The position numbers and the translations under genes are program-made. Under the pieces are notes generated by a model. It searched no databases, was not told the origin of the DNA, and worked only from the letters and a program-made list of their open reading frames with translations. This document shows positions 1-11,530 of a stretch of DNA of 64,000 nt, piece after piece; position 1 is the stretch's first letter; each line of letters starts with the position of its first letter. Location of the stretch: assembly GCA_944739405.2 (NCBI GenBank), contig OX123190.2:18946807-19010806 (forward strand), read 5' to 3'. The stretch is from Euclidia mi (Eukaryota > Arthropoda > Insecta > Lepidoptera > Erebidae).

Positions 1-12
1 GTATGTAGGTAA

Positions 13-144
13 ACAAGTGAGGTATATGAAGGAGGAAACCGAAAAGGGAAAGGGTGGTCAAGGAAAAGACCAATGGACTATGTGAGGAAGTATATGAAAG
101 AGAAAGGGGTAAATGACCGGATGACGAGCGACAGACAAGTATAA
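13..144 (+). pseudogene. reverse-transcriptase C-terminal tail remnant (LINE)
   Basis: A 43-codon open stretch ending in TAA reads GWSRKRPMDYVRKYMKEKGV then NDRMTSDR. This resembles the basic tail found just before the stop in many insect LINE endonuclease/reverse-transcriptase proteins. A stop codon at 10-12 cuts it off from anything upstream, so it is a dead fragment. The family is judged from memory of that motif only; confidence is moderate. Confidence 0.4.
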
Positions 145-1426
145 TATCAGTAAAACCTCATTGCGTACCAAACGGTGTACGTAAGCTATGTAACATCCTT
201 TCAACATCATTTTGTAGTTACGCGTAATGTGTTCACGTTGTGCGTTCGTGTGTGTGTGTTACTAAGCAACTCATTAAAGCGCATGTCTTGAAGTGTAAAG
301 TCAATTTCGGTTTATAAAAGGGCCTTACACTTAATTCAGTCTCCTTTGGTCTAGAATATATTACTACATCTTTAGGTTACAAAGTTCAGACGACAGTCGC
401 TCTGTGCAAAAGCTAATAAGATGATAAATATTGGCTGTTATAGATAAAATATTGATTCGCAGACGTATTCTTGATAATAGGCTTGTGTCCACTAAGAATA
501 AATTGGTTTGATTGTAGTATCTAGAGATTCATTATGATTTTAAGATGTCAATAAAGTTTATTATCTATACTATAATAAAACTGTAGAGGTGAAAAAGTCT
601 GTACATTAAAGATATTTTGATGAAAATTAGCTAAAAAATCTAGGAAAATGCTAAAAAGCAATACTTGATAATTTTTAGAATTTATGTCTGTCTGTCTGTC
701 CGACGTCTTTCCCTATGTTGCTAAAGATCTCTTAAATGGCGAAATTGATTTCAATAAAAATTACACTCGAGTACAAAGGATACTCAAACCTATAAAATAG
801 TATATGTTACACCACAATCGGTTGAGTGGTATTCGGTGTACAGCTTGACCTCTCCTTTGTACGTAGTCCCAAACAAAACAGGGATCATCCAAAACTGGTT
901 AAATATGTGGTGCCATCTATGATCATTATAAGTTTGTTAGTAAAAGTATAGTTAGTCTAAATAGGTACCTTCAAAGTGTTTTATGGGTATTTACCCGACT
1001 TTAAAAAAGGAGGCGATTCTTAATTTCGTCAGTATATTTTTACGTATTTTCGATAAATAAATTACTGGAACCAAGCATATTTATAGTTATCCTTCCGATC
1101 GATAGATGTCACTATTTTCAAATAATTTTCTAGCAAAATAAATGTTTCTTGCAAAAAAAGACCTTTCTGTTATTAAAAAAATAATAATGGTAAAAAGTCT
1201 CTGTGTCAAAATTTATTACAATTTCCACTTAATTTAAACGGTCAATCTCATTTATTTCAAATTATTATGTTTATATAATAGTTTTATAATCATTTCATTT
1301 TATTTTAAATGATAAAAACAATGACTATAGATCATTTTTTCAATAAATTGTCGATTAGTCCATATTATTTTCTATCTCGGTCGGTTTGTATATGTAAACA
1401 TAGATGGCGTTTTCTGAATGGCGGTG
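145..1426. other. AT-rich noncoding DNA with an old dispersed repeat
   Basis: No exon-like segment is seen. From about 560 to 1060 there is a diverged dispersed repeat: it opens with an ACTATAATAAAACTGTAGAG-like start, has a GTCTG run at 686-699, and later a CCCGACTTTAAAAAAGGAGG-like stretch, a combination common in insect genomes. The rest is featureless. It probably lies inside the long Lis-1 intron, since earlier Lis-1 exons are not in the window. Confidence 0.35.
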
Positions 1427-1800
1427 TTAAGGACGCGTTTACAAAATTAGTAGGTACAAAATCGCGTCACTACAGCGACACGGCGGCAACAGTACGTACT
1501 ACGTACGGTAATTTGCGGAAATGTAGTTCAACTAAATAACTTTGAGACTTAGAATTTTTTGTGATATAAATCTATGTGTTATAGGCCTGGCTGTGCAAAT
1601 TACGTACAAATAAGTTTCTTATTTTTATATACCTAAATGGACATTATTACTTTATTTTTTCCATTATGTTGATTCAGGATATATTTCGGTATTTAGATAT
1701 TATTTTGTTTCTTGCGTTGAAATCTGGTAAGATTATGTGGACTGATGGTATACCATCCCATTCAAGTGTTGCGACTGGAACTCATAAAAGAGTAGACCTA

Positions 1801-2937
1801 GTTATGCCAGGTTGGGGCTAATTTTATTTGTTTTAGTGAGACCCTACCACTGGTACTAGTGAAGTAACTTTCCAAGGTTATTCGATGAGTCTTACTGGTA
1901 CTCTTATGTGAGTAGAGCTAGGCATGCCGAGTTTGGGCTCATTTTGTTTGTACATAAAAGACCCTACCACTGGAACTTATGAAGTAACCTTCCAGGGTTA
2001 TTCGATGACTCTTGCTGGTTCTTATATGTGAGTAGAGCTAGGCATGCCGAGTTTGGGCTCATTTTGTTTGTACATAAGAGACCCAACCACTGCAACTTAT
2101 GAAGTAACCTTCCAGGGTTATTCAATGACTCTTGCTGGTACTCATATGTGAGTAGAGCTAGGCATGCCGAGTTTGGGCTAATTTTGTTTATACATAAGAG
2201 ACCCTACCACTGAAACTTATGAAGTAAACTTCCAGGGTTATTAGATGACACTTGCTGGTACTCATATGTGAGTAGAGCTCGGCATGCCGAGTTTGGGCTC
2301 ATTTTGTTTGTACATGAGATACCCTACCACTGAAACTTATGAAGTAACCTTCCAGGGTTATTCGATGAATTTTGCTGGTTCTTATATGTGAGTAGAGCTA
2401 GGCATGCCGAATTTGGGCTCATTTTGTTTGTACATAAGAGACCCAACCACTGAAACTTATGAAGTAACCTTCCAGGGTTATTCGATGACTATTGCTGGTT
2501 CTTATATGTGAGTAGAGCTCGGCATGCCGAGTTTGGGCTCATTTTGTTTGTACATAAGAGACCCAACCACTGAAACTTATGAAGTAACCTTCCAGGGTTA
2601 TTCGATGCCTCTTGCTGGTTCTCATATGTGAGTAGAACTAGGCATGCCGAGTTTGGGCTCATTTTGTTTGTACATAAGTGACCCTACCACTGGAACTTAT
2701 GAAGTATCCTTCCAGGGTTATTCGATGACTCTTGCTGGTACTCATATGGAAGTAAAGCTAAGCATGCCGAGTTTGGGCTCATTTTGTTTGTACATAAGAG
2801 ACCCTACCACTGGAACTTATGAAGTAACCTTCCAGGGTTATTCGATCACTCTTGCTGGTACTCATATGTGAGTAGAGCTAGGCATACCGAGTTTGGGCTC
2901 ATTTTGTATGAACATCAGAGACCCTACCACTGGAACA
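1801..2937 (+). repeat. 120-bp tandem array, left arm (about 9.5 units)
   Basis: Units begin GGCATGCCGAGTTTGGGCTC at 1921, 2041, 2161, 2281, 2401, 2521, 2641, 2761 and 2881, with a degenerate unit at 1801. Period is 120 bp, a multiple of three, so a 40-residue frame starting MPSLGSFCLYIRDPTT recurs, but almost every unit ends it at TGA in CATATGTGAGTAG. Unit 2641 reads GGAAGT there and so joins two units (2644-2871). I treat the open frames as by-products of the repeat. Confidence 0.9.
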
Positions 2938-5830
2938 TACCTAGCTCTACTCACATATCAGTACCACTAAGAATCTTCGAATAAACCTGAAAAACCTGAA
3001 AGGTTACTTCATAAGTTCCAGTGGTAGGGTCTCTTATGTAAAAACAAAATGAGCCCGAACTCGGCATGCCTAGCTCTACTCACACATGAGTACCAGCAAG
3101 AGTCATTGAATAACCCTGGAAGGTTACCTCATAAGTTCCAGTGGTAGGGTCTCTTATGTACAAACAAAATGAGCCCAAACTCGGCATGCCTAGCTCTACT
3201 CACACATGAGTACCAGCAAGAGTCATTGAATGACCATGGAAGGTTACTTCATAAGTTCCAGTGGTAGGGTCTCTTATGTACAAATAAAATGAACCCAAAC
3301 TCGGCATGCCTAGCTCTACTGACATATGAGTACCAGTAAGAGCCATTGAATAACCCTGGAAGGTTACATCATAAAATGCAGTGGTAGGGTCTCTTATGTA
3401 CAAACAAAATGAGCCCAAACTCGGCATGGCTTACTCTACTCACATATGAGTACCAGCAAGAGCCATCGAATAACCCTGGAAGGTTACTTCATAAGTTCCA
3501 GTGGTAGGGTCACTTATGTACAAAGAAAATGAACCCAAACTCGGCATGCCTAGCTGTACTGACATATGAGTACCAGTAAGAGTCATTGAATAACCCTGGA
3601 AGGCTACTTCATAAAATGCAGTGGTAGGGTCTCTTATGTACAAACAAAATGAGCTCAAACTCGGCATGCCTAGCTCTACTCACACATGAGTACCAGCAAG
3701 AGTCATTGAATAACCCTGGAAGGTTACTTCAAAAGTTCCAGTGGTAGGGTCTCTTATGTACAAACAAAATGAGCCCAAACTCGGCATGCCTAGCTCTACT
3801 CACATATGAGTACCAGCAAGAGTCATCGAATAACCCTGGAAGGTTACTTCATAAGTTCCAGTGGTAGGGTCACTTATGTACAAACAAAATGAACCCAAAC
3901 TCGGCATGCCTATTTCTACTGACATATGAGTACCAGTAAGAGTCATTGAATAACCCTGGAAGGTTACTTCATAAAATGCAGTGGTAGGGTCTCTTATGTA
4001 CAAACAAAATGAGCCCAAACTCGGCATGCCTAGCTCTACTCACACATGAGTACCAGCAAGAGTCATTGAATAACCCTGGAAGGTTACCTCATAAGTTCCA
4101 GTGGTAGGGTCTCTTATGTACAAACAAAATGAGCCCAAACTCGGCATGCCTAGCTCTACTCACACATGAGTACCAGCAAGAGTCATTGAATAACCCTGGA
4201 AGGTTACCTCATAAGTTCCAGTGGTAGGGTCACTTATGTACAAACAAAATGAACCCAAACTCGGCATGCCTATTTCTACTGACATATGAGTACCAGTAAG
4301 AGTCATTGAATAACCCTGGAAGGTTACTTCATAAAATGCAGTGGTAGGGTCTCTTATGTACAAACAAAATGAACACAAACTCGGCATGCCTAGCTCTACT
4401 GACATATGAGTACCAGTAAGAGTCATTGAATAACCCTGGAAGGTTACATAATAAAATGCAGTGGTAGGGTCTCTTATGTACAAACAAAATGAGCCCAAAC
4501 TCGGCATGCCAAGCTCTACTCACATATGAGTACCAGCAAGAGTCATCGAATAACCCTGGAAGGTTACTTCATAAGTTCCAGTGGTAGGGTCACTTATGTA
4601 CAAACAAAATGAACCCAAACTCGGCATGCCTATTTCTACTGACATATGAGTACCAGTAAGAGTCACTGAATAACCCTGGAAGGTTACTTCATAAAATGCA
4701 GTGGTAGGGTCTCTTATGTACAAACAAAATGAACACAAACTCGGCATGCCTAGCTCTACTGACATATGAGTACCAGTAAGAGTCATTGAATAACCCTGGA
4801 AGGTTACTTCATAAGTTCCAGTGGTAGGGTCTCTTATGTACAAACAAAATGAACCCAAACTCGGCATGCCTAGCTCTACTGACATATGAGTACCAGTAAG
4901 AGTCATTGAATAACCCTGGAAGGTTACATCATAAAATGCAGTGGTAGGGTCTCTTATGTAAAAACAAAATGAGCCCAAACTCGGCATGCCTAACTCTACT
5001 CACATATGAGTACCAGCAAGAGCCATCGAATAACCCTGGAAGGTTACTTCATAAGTTCCAGTGGTAGGGTCACTTATGTACAAAGAAAATGAACCCAAAC
5101 TCGGCATGCTTAGCTGTACTGACATATGAGTACCAGTAAGAGTCATTGAATAACCCTGGAAGGTTACTTCATAAAATGCAGTGGTAGGGTCTCTTATGTA
5201 CAAACAAAATGAGCCCAAACTCGGCATGCCTAGCTCTACTCACACATGAGTACCAGCAAGAGTCATTGAATAACCCTGAAAGGTTACCTCATAAGTTCCA
5301 GTGGTAGGGTCTCTTATGTACAAACAAAATGAGCCCAAACTCGGCATGCCTAGCTCTACTCACACATGAGTACCAGCAAGAGTCATTGAATAACCCTGGA
5401 AGGTTACTTCAAAAGTTCCAGTGGTAGGGTCTCTTATGTACAAACAAAATGAGCCCAAACTCGGCATGCCTAGCTCTACTCACATATGAGTACCAGCAAG
5501 AGTCATCGAATAACCCTGGAAGGTTACTTCATAAGTTCCAGTGGTAGGGTCACTTATGTACAAACAAAATGAACCCAAACTCGGCATGCCTATTTCTACT
5601 GGCATATGAGTACCAGTAAGAGTCATTGAATAACCCTGGAAGGTTACTTCATAAAATGCAGTGGTAGGGTCTCTTATGTACAAACAAAATGAGCCCAAAC
5701 TCGGCATGCCTAACTCTACTCACATATGAGTACCAGCACGACTCATCGAATTACCTTGGAAGGTTACTTCACTAGTACCAGTGATAGGGTCTCACCAAAA
5801 CAAATAAAATGAGCCCCAACCTGGCATAAC
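2938..5830 (-). repeat. 120-bp tandem array, right arm (about 24 units, inverted)
   Basis: The same 120-bp unit runs in reverse orientation. Two unit types occur: one with the stop (CTACTCACATATGAG on +) and one in which TCA replaces TGA (CTACTGACATATGAG), which lets the frame run through 2, 3 or 4 units (3200-3427, 3440-3667, 3800-4027, 4160-4507, 4520-4987, 5000-5227, 5480-5707). Shared private variants show a higher-order repeat: 3241-3667 matches 4801-5227 (shift 1560 bp, 13 units), and 3781-4020 matches 5461-5700 (shift 1680). Confidence 0.9.
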
Positions 5831-6034
5831 TAGGTCTACTCTTTTATGAGTTCCAGTCGCAACACTTGAACGGGATGGTATACCATCAGTCCAGATAATC
5901 TTACCAGATTTCAACGCAAGAAACAAAATAATATCTAAATACCGAAATATATCCTGACTCAACATAACGGAGAAAATAAAGTAATAATGTCCATTTATAC
6001 AAAAGAAATTTACTTGTACGTAATTCGCACAGAA

Positions 6035-7116
6035 TACGAGAAGTATCAAATTGATTTTAGCGAATATTTTGTATTCGTATATTGCATTTTTCGTCTTCGG
6101 GCTGCAGCGACAAGCGACATAGAGTCCACTCACGACGGCGCTCAAGCGCAGACTGAGATCTCATTGCAGAATTTGGATATATAAATCAAGAAAGTGGCTA
6201 AATAAAACGAACCTTATTGCCACATATTAAGACACACGTATGCGAGCAAAATAGAAGAAAAATGTAAGATGATTTTTTGCTTTTTTTGAGTCAATTTACA
6301 ATATTTTGAAAAAAAATAATCAAATTGTTTTTGAGTTGACTATATTTACTACCCTTTTCTATCTTTGAAAATCTAAATAAATGCAAAAATAGAGAGAAAA
6401 CTGTACCCAAAAATAGCAGTATATGCCTATTTTTGATTTAAGAGGCCGTTTCGAATCGATTTTACATTAATATTAATTAAATATTTTTTATTTATTTTCA
6501 AATTGATTTATAGATAAAAAAGTAATCAATTTATCGTAATCATTTGTTTTATTAGTTATTATCTAAAATTGTTGTAAAATGTACCGGAAATATGTGGTTT
6601 TTTGATACAAGCGTAAACGCGTCCTTAAGATTCTCCGTGGATTGATGAGGTTCTCGGTTAATTTTCTTTCGTTTTCGTCGGATTGGTGTCTTTGTCGTTT
6701 CTTTTGAATAATGAATGTGGATCATCCACAGTGGATGTGTTTCTTTGATTTCTTTCGTTCGTTCGTGTTCTGTACTTATACAGGTGTCTCATTAGTCCCA
6801 AATTCCCACACCTCACGTACGTAGGAATCCGTGGGTGGGAGACTGAGGCCTGAATTCAGATACCTCTTGAGTAACTCAACGGGGCTATCTTACTTTCGGC
6901 AGGGCTGGATATTCGTAGCCCTGTGTGTTTTCTAAATAAATCGCAGGGACAGACTTGAAACAGCTGGAATAGACCCCCGAACATGTTGTTTTTCACAATA
7001 ATTATGTGGCATGTTCACGAGTAAGCGGTAAAAATAATTTACATGTTCTATATGAAGGTGGTAAAACAGTTAGATAATGTTGTGTATAAAGAAAGTCTCT
7101 AATGATATCCCAACTA
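6035..7116. other. noncoding, nothing recognised
   Basis: The first 590 bp are the unpaired right shoulder of the foldback element. From 6629 to 7116 there is AT-rich sequence with no convincing exon, RNA gene or repeat that I can name. Confidence 0.4.
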
Positions 7117-7590
7117 TCCCTACTAATATTATAAATTCGAAATTGTGTGTGTATGTATGTATGTTCCGTTTTCACGCTAAAAAGGATGAACCGATTTTGT
7201 TGAAATTTAATATAGAGATATATTGGACCATGGAGACGGACATAGGCTACTGTGAGTTGTAAAAATTAAACTGACAGGTATTGTAGGGAGGGTAGAAGTT
7301 TGTACGGCATAAATTTACCTCTGGGTAGTAAAAACGCATGCGCTAATAATTGAGTGCTGCGCATGTGCTATCGCATATCTGTCAGTACTGTCACATCATA
7401 GATAATGTCATATTGTGCACGGTAATTAAATTGTTCGTTAATGTCATGTATACTGACCGAGTTACTTTGTACCCTATAGAGTATCTGAAATCTTTAGAAT
7501 AATCAGAATAATCCTTCACACAACTTGAGACAGAAAGTAGATTTGTGTTACTCCGAATTTAACGCGCGCGAAGCGGCGGGCAAAAGCTAG
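7117..7590 (+). mobile_element. Lep1-like non-autonomous Helitron
   Basis: It starts TCCCTACTAATATTATAAA after an A, carries a GTAT microsatellite at 7151-7165, and ends GGCGGGCAAAAGCTAG before a T. A 5' TC, a 3' CTAG and insertion between A and T fit Helitron rules, and the start, microsatellite and end together match the Lep1-type elements of Lepidoptera. There is no Rep/helicase ORF. A second copy lies at 38257. Confidence 0.7.
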
Positions 7591-7975
7591 TTTATTATAA
7601 AAAGGTAAGATTAAAGTTATTTTTAGGATTCTTAGGCCCACTTGCGTAACGTTTGATTTAAGTCACTTCTTAATTTAAATTTTTTGAACAGAATTAACAG
7701 CATAAAATAATTTAACTTAAAAGTATTTAGCGTCCTCTTGCACAACGACAACAACGCTTAGATTTAGTTAAACATTTTAAGAGGTCGGTAAAGTAGTTTC
7801 TACGTTTTGTTTCATGGCATGAAGCCTTTTTGTTACGATTTTAACGATGTTATGCGTATGGTTTCGCATAAAACCTTAGACTATATATACTGTGAGCATA
7901 AAACAAAACGCATTGTCGTCGCCTAGCAACGAAATGACAATTGACAAATAATAACTAGAAACTTTTGAGCATTAA

Positions 7976-8798
7976 CCCTAGAACCCTACATGGGGTGCAG
8001 GTACACCCCACACCGATTTGTTTTCTAAATATCTCAATTTGTTTAATATCCACGAATTCGCGCGTCGGAGTATTTTAGTTTGGTGTCAACCGCTCGCGTT
8101 ACGTCAATACCGTGACGAGGGACCGCGTTGTGTGGTCGCCTGTATAAGTGCTGTGGGGTACGCCAGTACCCCAGTGTAGTAAAATTGTAAGATTATTTAT
8201 TTATTACGATTGATGCATTTATATGTGATAAGTTATTAAATTTGATTATTTATTAAAACAATAGTCTTATATGAATTAAATACAGATATTTTTAGATATT
8301 ATGAAGGTAAAATTCAATGAAGTTTATTTATTTTGTTTCGGATGGCTGTCAGAGGTTTGAATTACGAAGAAATAAGCTCTATTCTAGACCACAAATCTGG
8401 CGAGGAAGAAATAGAAGTTGGGACCAGTTGTAATTCCTGGGTTCTTTACAAGTGTTCAAGATCAAATAATAAGCCAAATATAAAGTTTCAGCAGACAGTT
8501 TTGAAATTAGGTTTGGAACTGATACATGAACATTTGGAGGGCCGTCACCGGATGCCAACTTAGTCCATTGCAGTGATCCTCAAAAAATGACCAAATCCTA
8601 CAAGCGCTGTTGCTCAAACTACATTTAACTTTGTGTAATAAAGCTGATTTGTGATCTCAAGTTACCGATTCTGTTTAGTAAAACGTATTTTCATGTATTG
8701 TTTTTTTTATTTTAAGGATTACAGTCATTTTAGTATGGGGTATTCCAGCACCCCAGTGTAGGAATAACATGTGCCCCAAATAGTGTAGAATTCTAGGG
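7976..8798 (+). mobile_element. internally deleted piggyBac element
   Basis: TTAA (7972-7975 and 8799-8802) flanks inverted ends CCCTAGAACCCTA and, on the other side, TAGAATTCTAGGG. The CCC start and TTAA duplication are diagnostic of piggyBac. Inner repeats of GGGGTRC...CCCCAGTGTAG type occur near 8155-8180 and 8738-8762. It is about 0.8 kb against about 2.5 kb for complete elements and keeps only scraps of transposase. Confidence 0.8.
8333..8563 (+). pseudogene. piggyBac transposase remnant (N-terminal piece fused to C-terminal piece)
   Basis: A 76-codon frame within the deleted piggyBac; its first ATG is at 8342. The part NSWVLYKCSRSNNKP followed by FQQTVLKLGLELIHEHL is the conserved block after the catalytic core of piggyBac transposases. 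The first 30 residues look like the acidic N-terminal region. None of the three catalytic aspartate blocks is present, so internal deletion has removed the core. It cannot act as a transposase; at most it supplies ends mobilised by a full-length relative. Confidence 0.6.
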
Positions 8799-8839
8799 TT
8801 AACAATAACACAAGTAGGTACATTGTTATCAGTTATATC

Positions 8840-8912
8840 AGCATAATCATCATGTCAGCCTAGGGACGTCCACTGCTGGACATAGGCCTCCCCCTGCTGC
8901 GTCGCCCGGTCC
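8840..8912. repeat. dispersed lepidopteran repeat fragment
   Basis: Holds CGTCCACTGCTGGACATAGG, a phrase repeated in diverged form near 10395, 14255, 36965 and 58910 in this window. It belongs to a common lepidopteran interspersed family. Confidence 0.5.
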
Positions 8913-9149
8913 AGTTATATAATTATTGATAATTTTCGTCGCTAATGACAAGATGCCAACATCAGTGTGACAGTTCTTAAATGAAATTAGCCACTAAACA
9001 GCCGATTTTCGGTGATTAATTTTGACAGTTCTTAAATCATATTACTCGACAAAGTTTTCGTTGTGCAAGACGCTAGTGGTGTTTAATTTTTTTTTTCTCG
9101 TTAAATACATCTTAATTCAATTTAAGAATCGTTGTGCAAGTGGGCCTAA

Positions 9150-10430
9150 AACTAAAAATAATGTATTTATTCTTGTGACAGTGAACACCAATCAGAGACC
9201 ATTACGTCAAACAGTACGTCCGCCATTCATATTGTTGACGTTTTAGTAGTAAATAAAACTAAAACGTCAAACTTTCTACCTGTTAAATCGAATATAATAA
9301 AATAAAAGTGGGTACATCGGACCAGACTTCATTCACGGTTTGGTTTTGTTTTGGACTTTGTGATATCACTCAACCGCCATGATGGTTTACAGCGTTTTCG
9401 TGTCAAATTCAAAAAGGTTTTTAAAAAGCCTTAATTAGTAATGGTGCTGATCGATTTTTAAAGAAAAAATCAGGTATTTCAGTTTAACATCTAATAAAGG
9501 AACGAATCAATCGCTAATTATAATGCGTTCATCTTTACCTGGCACAACTAGTAAACAAACATACCTTCATCACAAATCACAAGATTGTGGCCAAATCACG
9601 TAATATAATGCTACAAGAAAATATTTACAATGTTGTTCAAATACCAACACATTATTTTCCACCTAAAATAGCTTCATATTTCTCTTTTAAAACATATTAA
9701 TTTAAAGAAAATCGTAATTGTGATGACACTTCAATCCACAGATTATTACGATGTCTTGTCAATATTACATTTGACTGTAGAGATGGGATGAAGTGAATGA
9801 TAAAATTGAATGATTATAGAAAAAGTATTAATATATTGTAATCCTTTTATGGTAAACGTAAAGAACATTCAGATCCATATAAAATAATTTCATTAACTAA
9901 ACTGAGGTCAATTTTCATAAGGGCCTAAATTAAAAGTTTTTCACTGCAGACAATATGGATAAAAACTGATAAGTCGATAAATATAATAATAATATGCTTA
10001 CGATATGACCGACCGGGCTTGCTTGTGGATTTGTATGAGCTATTCATTCCGACTATTATTTCTCTTGATCGACAACCGGGCTACGTACAAAGGACTTTGA
10101 GATTGCAATTGATTGGACTCTTGTAACTAACCGAGAGATAAAAGTAAGTGTAAGTAAGAGTAGTTTTTATATCAGGACAATTAATCTTAATAAATAAAAA
10201 TCAAACTCAGATAGACATAACTGCTGCACCGATTTAGCTAATTCATTTTTGTTGTGTTTGTATGAATGAAAACATTTAAAAATGGATGGAAAAGTAAAAT
10301 ATGGGTTAAAAAATGTCCATACAAAACAGCGAAATTTAAAACTAGAATTACTCCGATATAATTGACTAAGTTTCTTTTTAAAAATATGTATTTTGTGCCC
10401 CATTTGCCAGGCAAAGGCCTCTCCTTTTTC
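9150..10430. other. AT-rich noncoding DNA with one small hairpin
   Basis: No gene is seen. A perfect 13-bp inverted repeat, TTGACGTTTTAGT and its reverse complement, lies at 9235-9247 and 9258-9270. At 10395-10437 there is a fragment of the common GGCAAAGGCCTCTCC repeat. Confidence 0.35.
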
Positions 10431-10639
10431 TAGTCAGAGATGGGCAAAATGTAATTTGTAACCATCAATCATGAAAACATTTACCGAAAGTATTCGAAAA
10501 AGTATCCATTCTCTGATTGCAGTCAGAAATCGTAACCACGATTACATGATATATGGGGGCGGGCGATAGATGCCGCTTACGCTAATTGTTGAAGTCATGA
10601 TAATGACAGATAGTGTTTACATTCACTTACCAGTATTAA

Positions 10640-10978
10640 GTTATAAACGCATTTTGTCTTAAATTCAGATACGATTTCAATATAAAAGTGGTTGATGAAA
10701 TGGCAGCCAAGAAAAATATTATTGTTGTTCGCCTTCCGCCTTATCATTGCGATCTAAACCTAATAGAATTAATATGGGCACAAATAAAATCGCATGTTGG
10801 CTGCAATAATAAAACTTTTAAGATGGGAGAAATAAAAGATTTAACAAAAGAGAGCATTGCCAAAATTGATGCTGAATGGTGCAAAAAATGCATCGAACAT
10901 GTTATCAAACAGGAAAATAAAATGATGCTCAATGGGTTTATTGCTGATGCGACGGGTGGAGTATCCCCAGATTCATAA
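10640..10978 (+). pseudogene. Tc1/mariner-type (DDE_3) transposase, C-terminal fragment
   Basis: An open frame from 10640 to the stop reads KVVDEMAAKKN, then VVRLPPYHCDLNLIELIWAQ. LPPYH..LN.IELIW is the signature around the third catalytic residue (the E) of the IS630-Tc1-mariner DDE superfamily. Usual proteins are about 340-400 residues; only the last hundred or so are here, so the helix-turn-helix and first two catalytic aspartates are missing. It is flanked by imperfect inverted ends: AGATGGGCAAAATG at about 10438 and CATTGCATGAACT..-type sequence ending in CCCATCACTAG near 11220, which suggests an internally deleted element of about 0.8 kb. Confidence 0.6.
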
Positions 10979-11530
10979 TTAACGTCACATCAGAAACAAG
11001 TTCTTATGAAACCACAACGTCTCTTGACACTGACGATCTGACATAATATTTGTACCTTTAAAAAATAAAACCTTTTACATGAACTAAATACCATTTGTAT
11101 TTCGACTCTCATCGAAAACATTAAAAGTTTAAAATCTCTATCTCTAATATGTTTTATTTCATTCACTGAATGGATTTTAAGTGAAACTTGATTTAGTTCA
11201 TGCAATGTTTCCCATCACTAGTCTTCCGGACATACTTATCTGTCCGCCATATTTGTTTACCATTTTTGCCAGATAAGAATGAACATACTTTACATTTTAG
11301 GACACAAGCCTATTATACCATTTGTATACTAATCACTTACACAAGTGCCAGTTGCAATCCCATCTCCTATATAATTTTATCCTTATTCCTGTCCTATGAG
11401 CCACATATAACTCATAAGAATTGACTTTTCTATGAGTCTGTTAACGATAAACATGTCAATGTTTAATAAGGATGCAATGCAAGGAAACATTGAGCTCTCA
11501 ACTCTTTCAGTTCCATGTTACACTTAGTAC

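Larger units (their letters stand above)
1431..6624. mobile_element. 5.2 kb TTAA-flanked foldback element, non-autonomous
   Basis: TTAA at 1427-1430 and again at 6625-6628 flank the perfect 12-bp inverted ends GGACGCGTTTAC (1431-1442) and GTAAACGCGTCC (6613-6624). TTAA duplication is the hallmark of piggyBac-type insertion, though piggyBac ends usually start CCC, so the family is inferred. Inside are two large inverted arms: about 1591-2937 and 2938-6034. The arms share a unique outer segment (ending near 1591 and 6034 with CTGTGCAAATTACGTAC-like sequence), then convert to a 120-bp tandem repeat in opposite orientation. No transposase is visible, so movement would need an enzyme from elsewhere. 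Confidence 0.65.
7632..9149. mobile_element. MITE with TTAGGCCCACTTGC ends, split by later insertions
   Basis: The left end TTAGGCCCACTTGCGTAACG (7632) matches the reverse of the right end CGTTGTGCAAGTGGGCCTAA (9130-9149). A TTGCACAACG motif recurs just inside both ends (near 7740 and 9056 in opposite orientation), as expected of subterminal binding sites. The interior is taken up by a piggyBac derivative (7976-8798) and by a fragment at 8840-8910. The superfamily is not clear; a 3-bp TTA/TAA edge would suit PIF/Harbinger. Confidence 0.55.

Noticed and set aside
1801..5830. CRISPR-like or protein-coding repeat array (MPSLGSF frame)
   Set aside because: Units are 120 bp contiguous repeats without unique spacers, and the frame is closed by TGA in most units; open runs arise only from TCA or GGAAGT variants and a period divisible by three.
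5792..6145. 117-codon minus ORF at the foldback right arm
   Set aside because: It is assembled from the unique arm plus one repeat unit; the equivalent left arm does not keep the frame.
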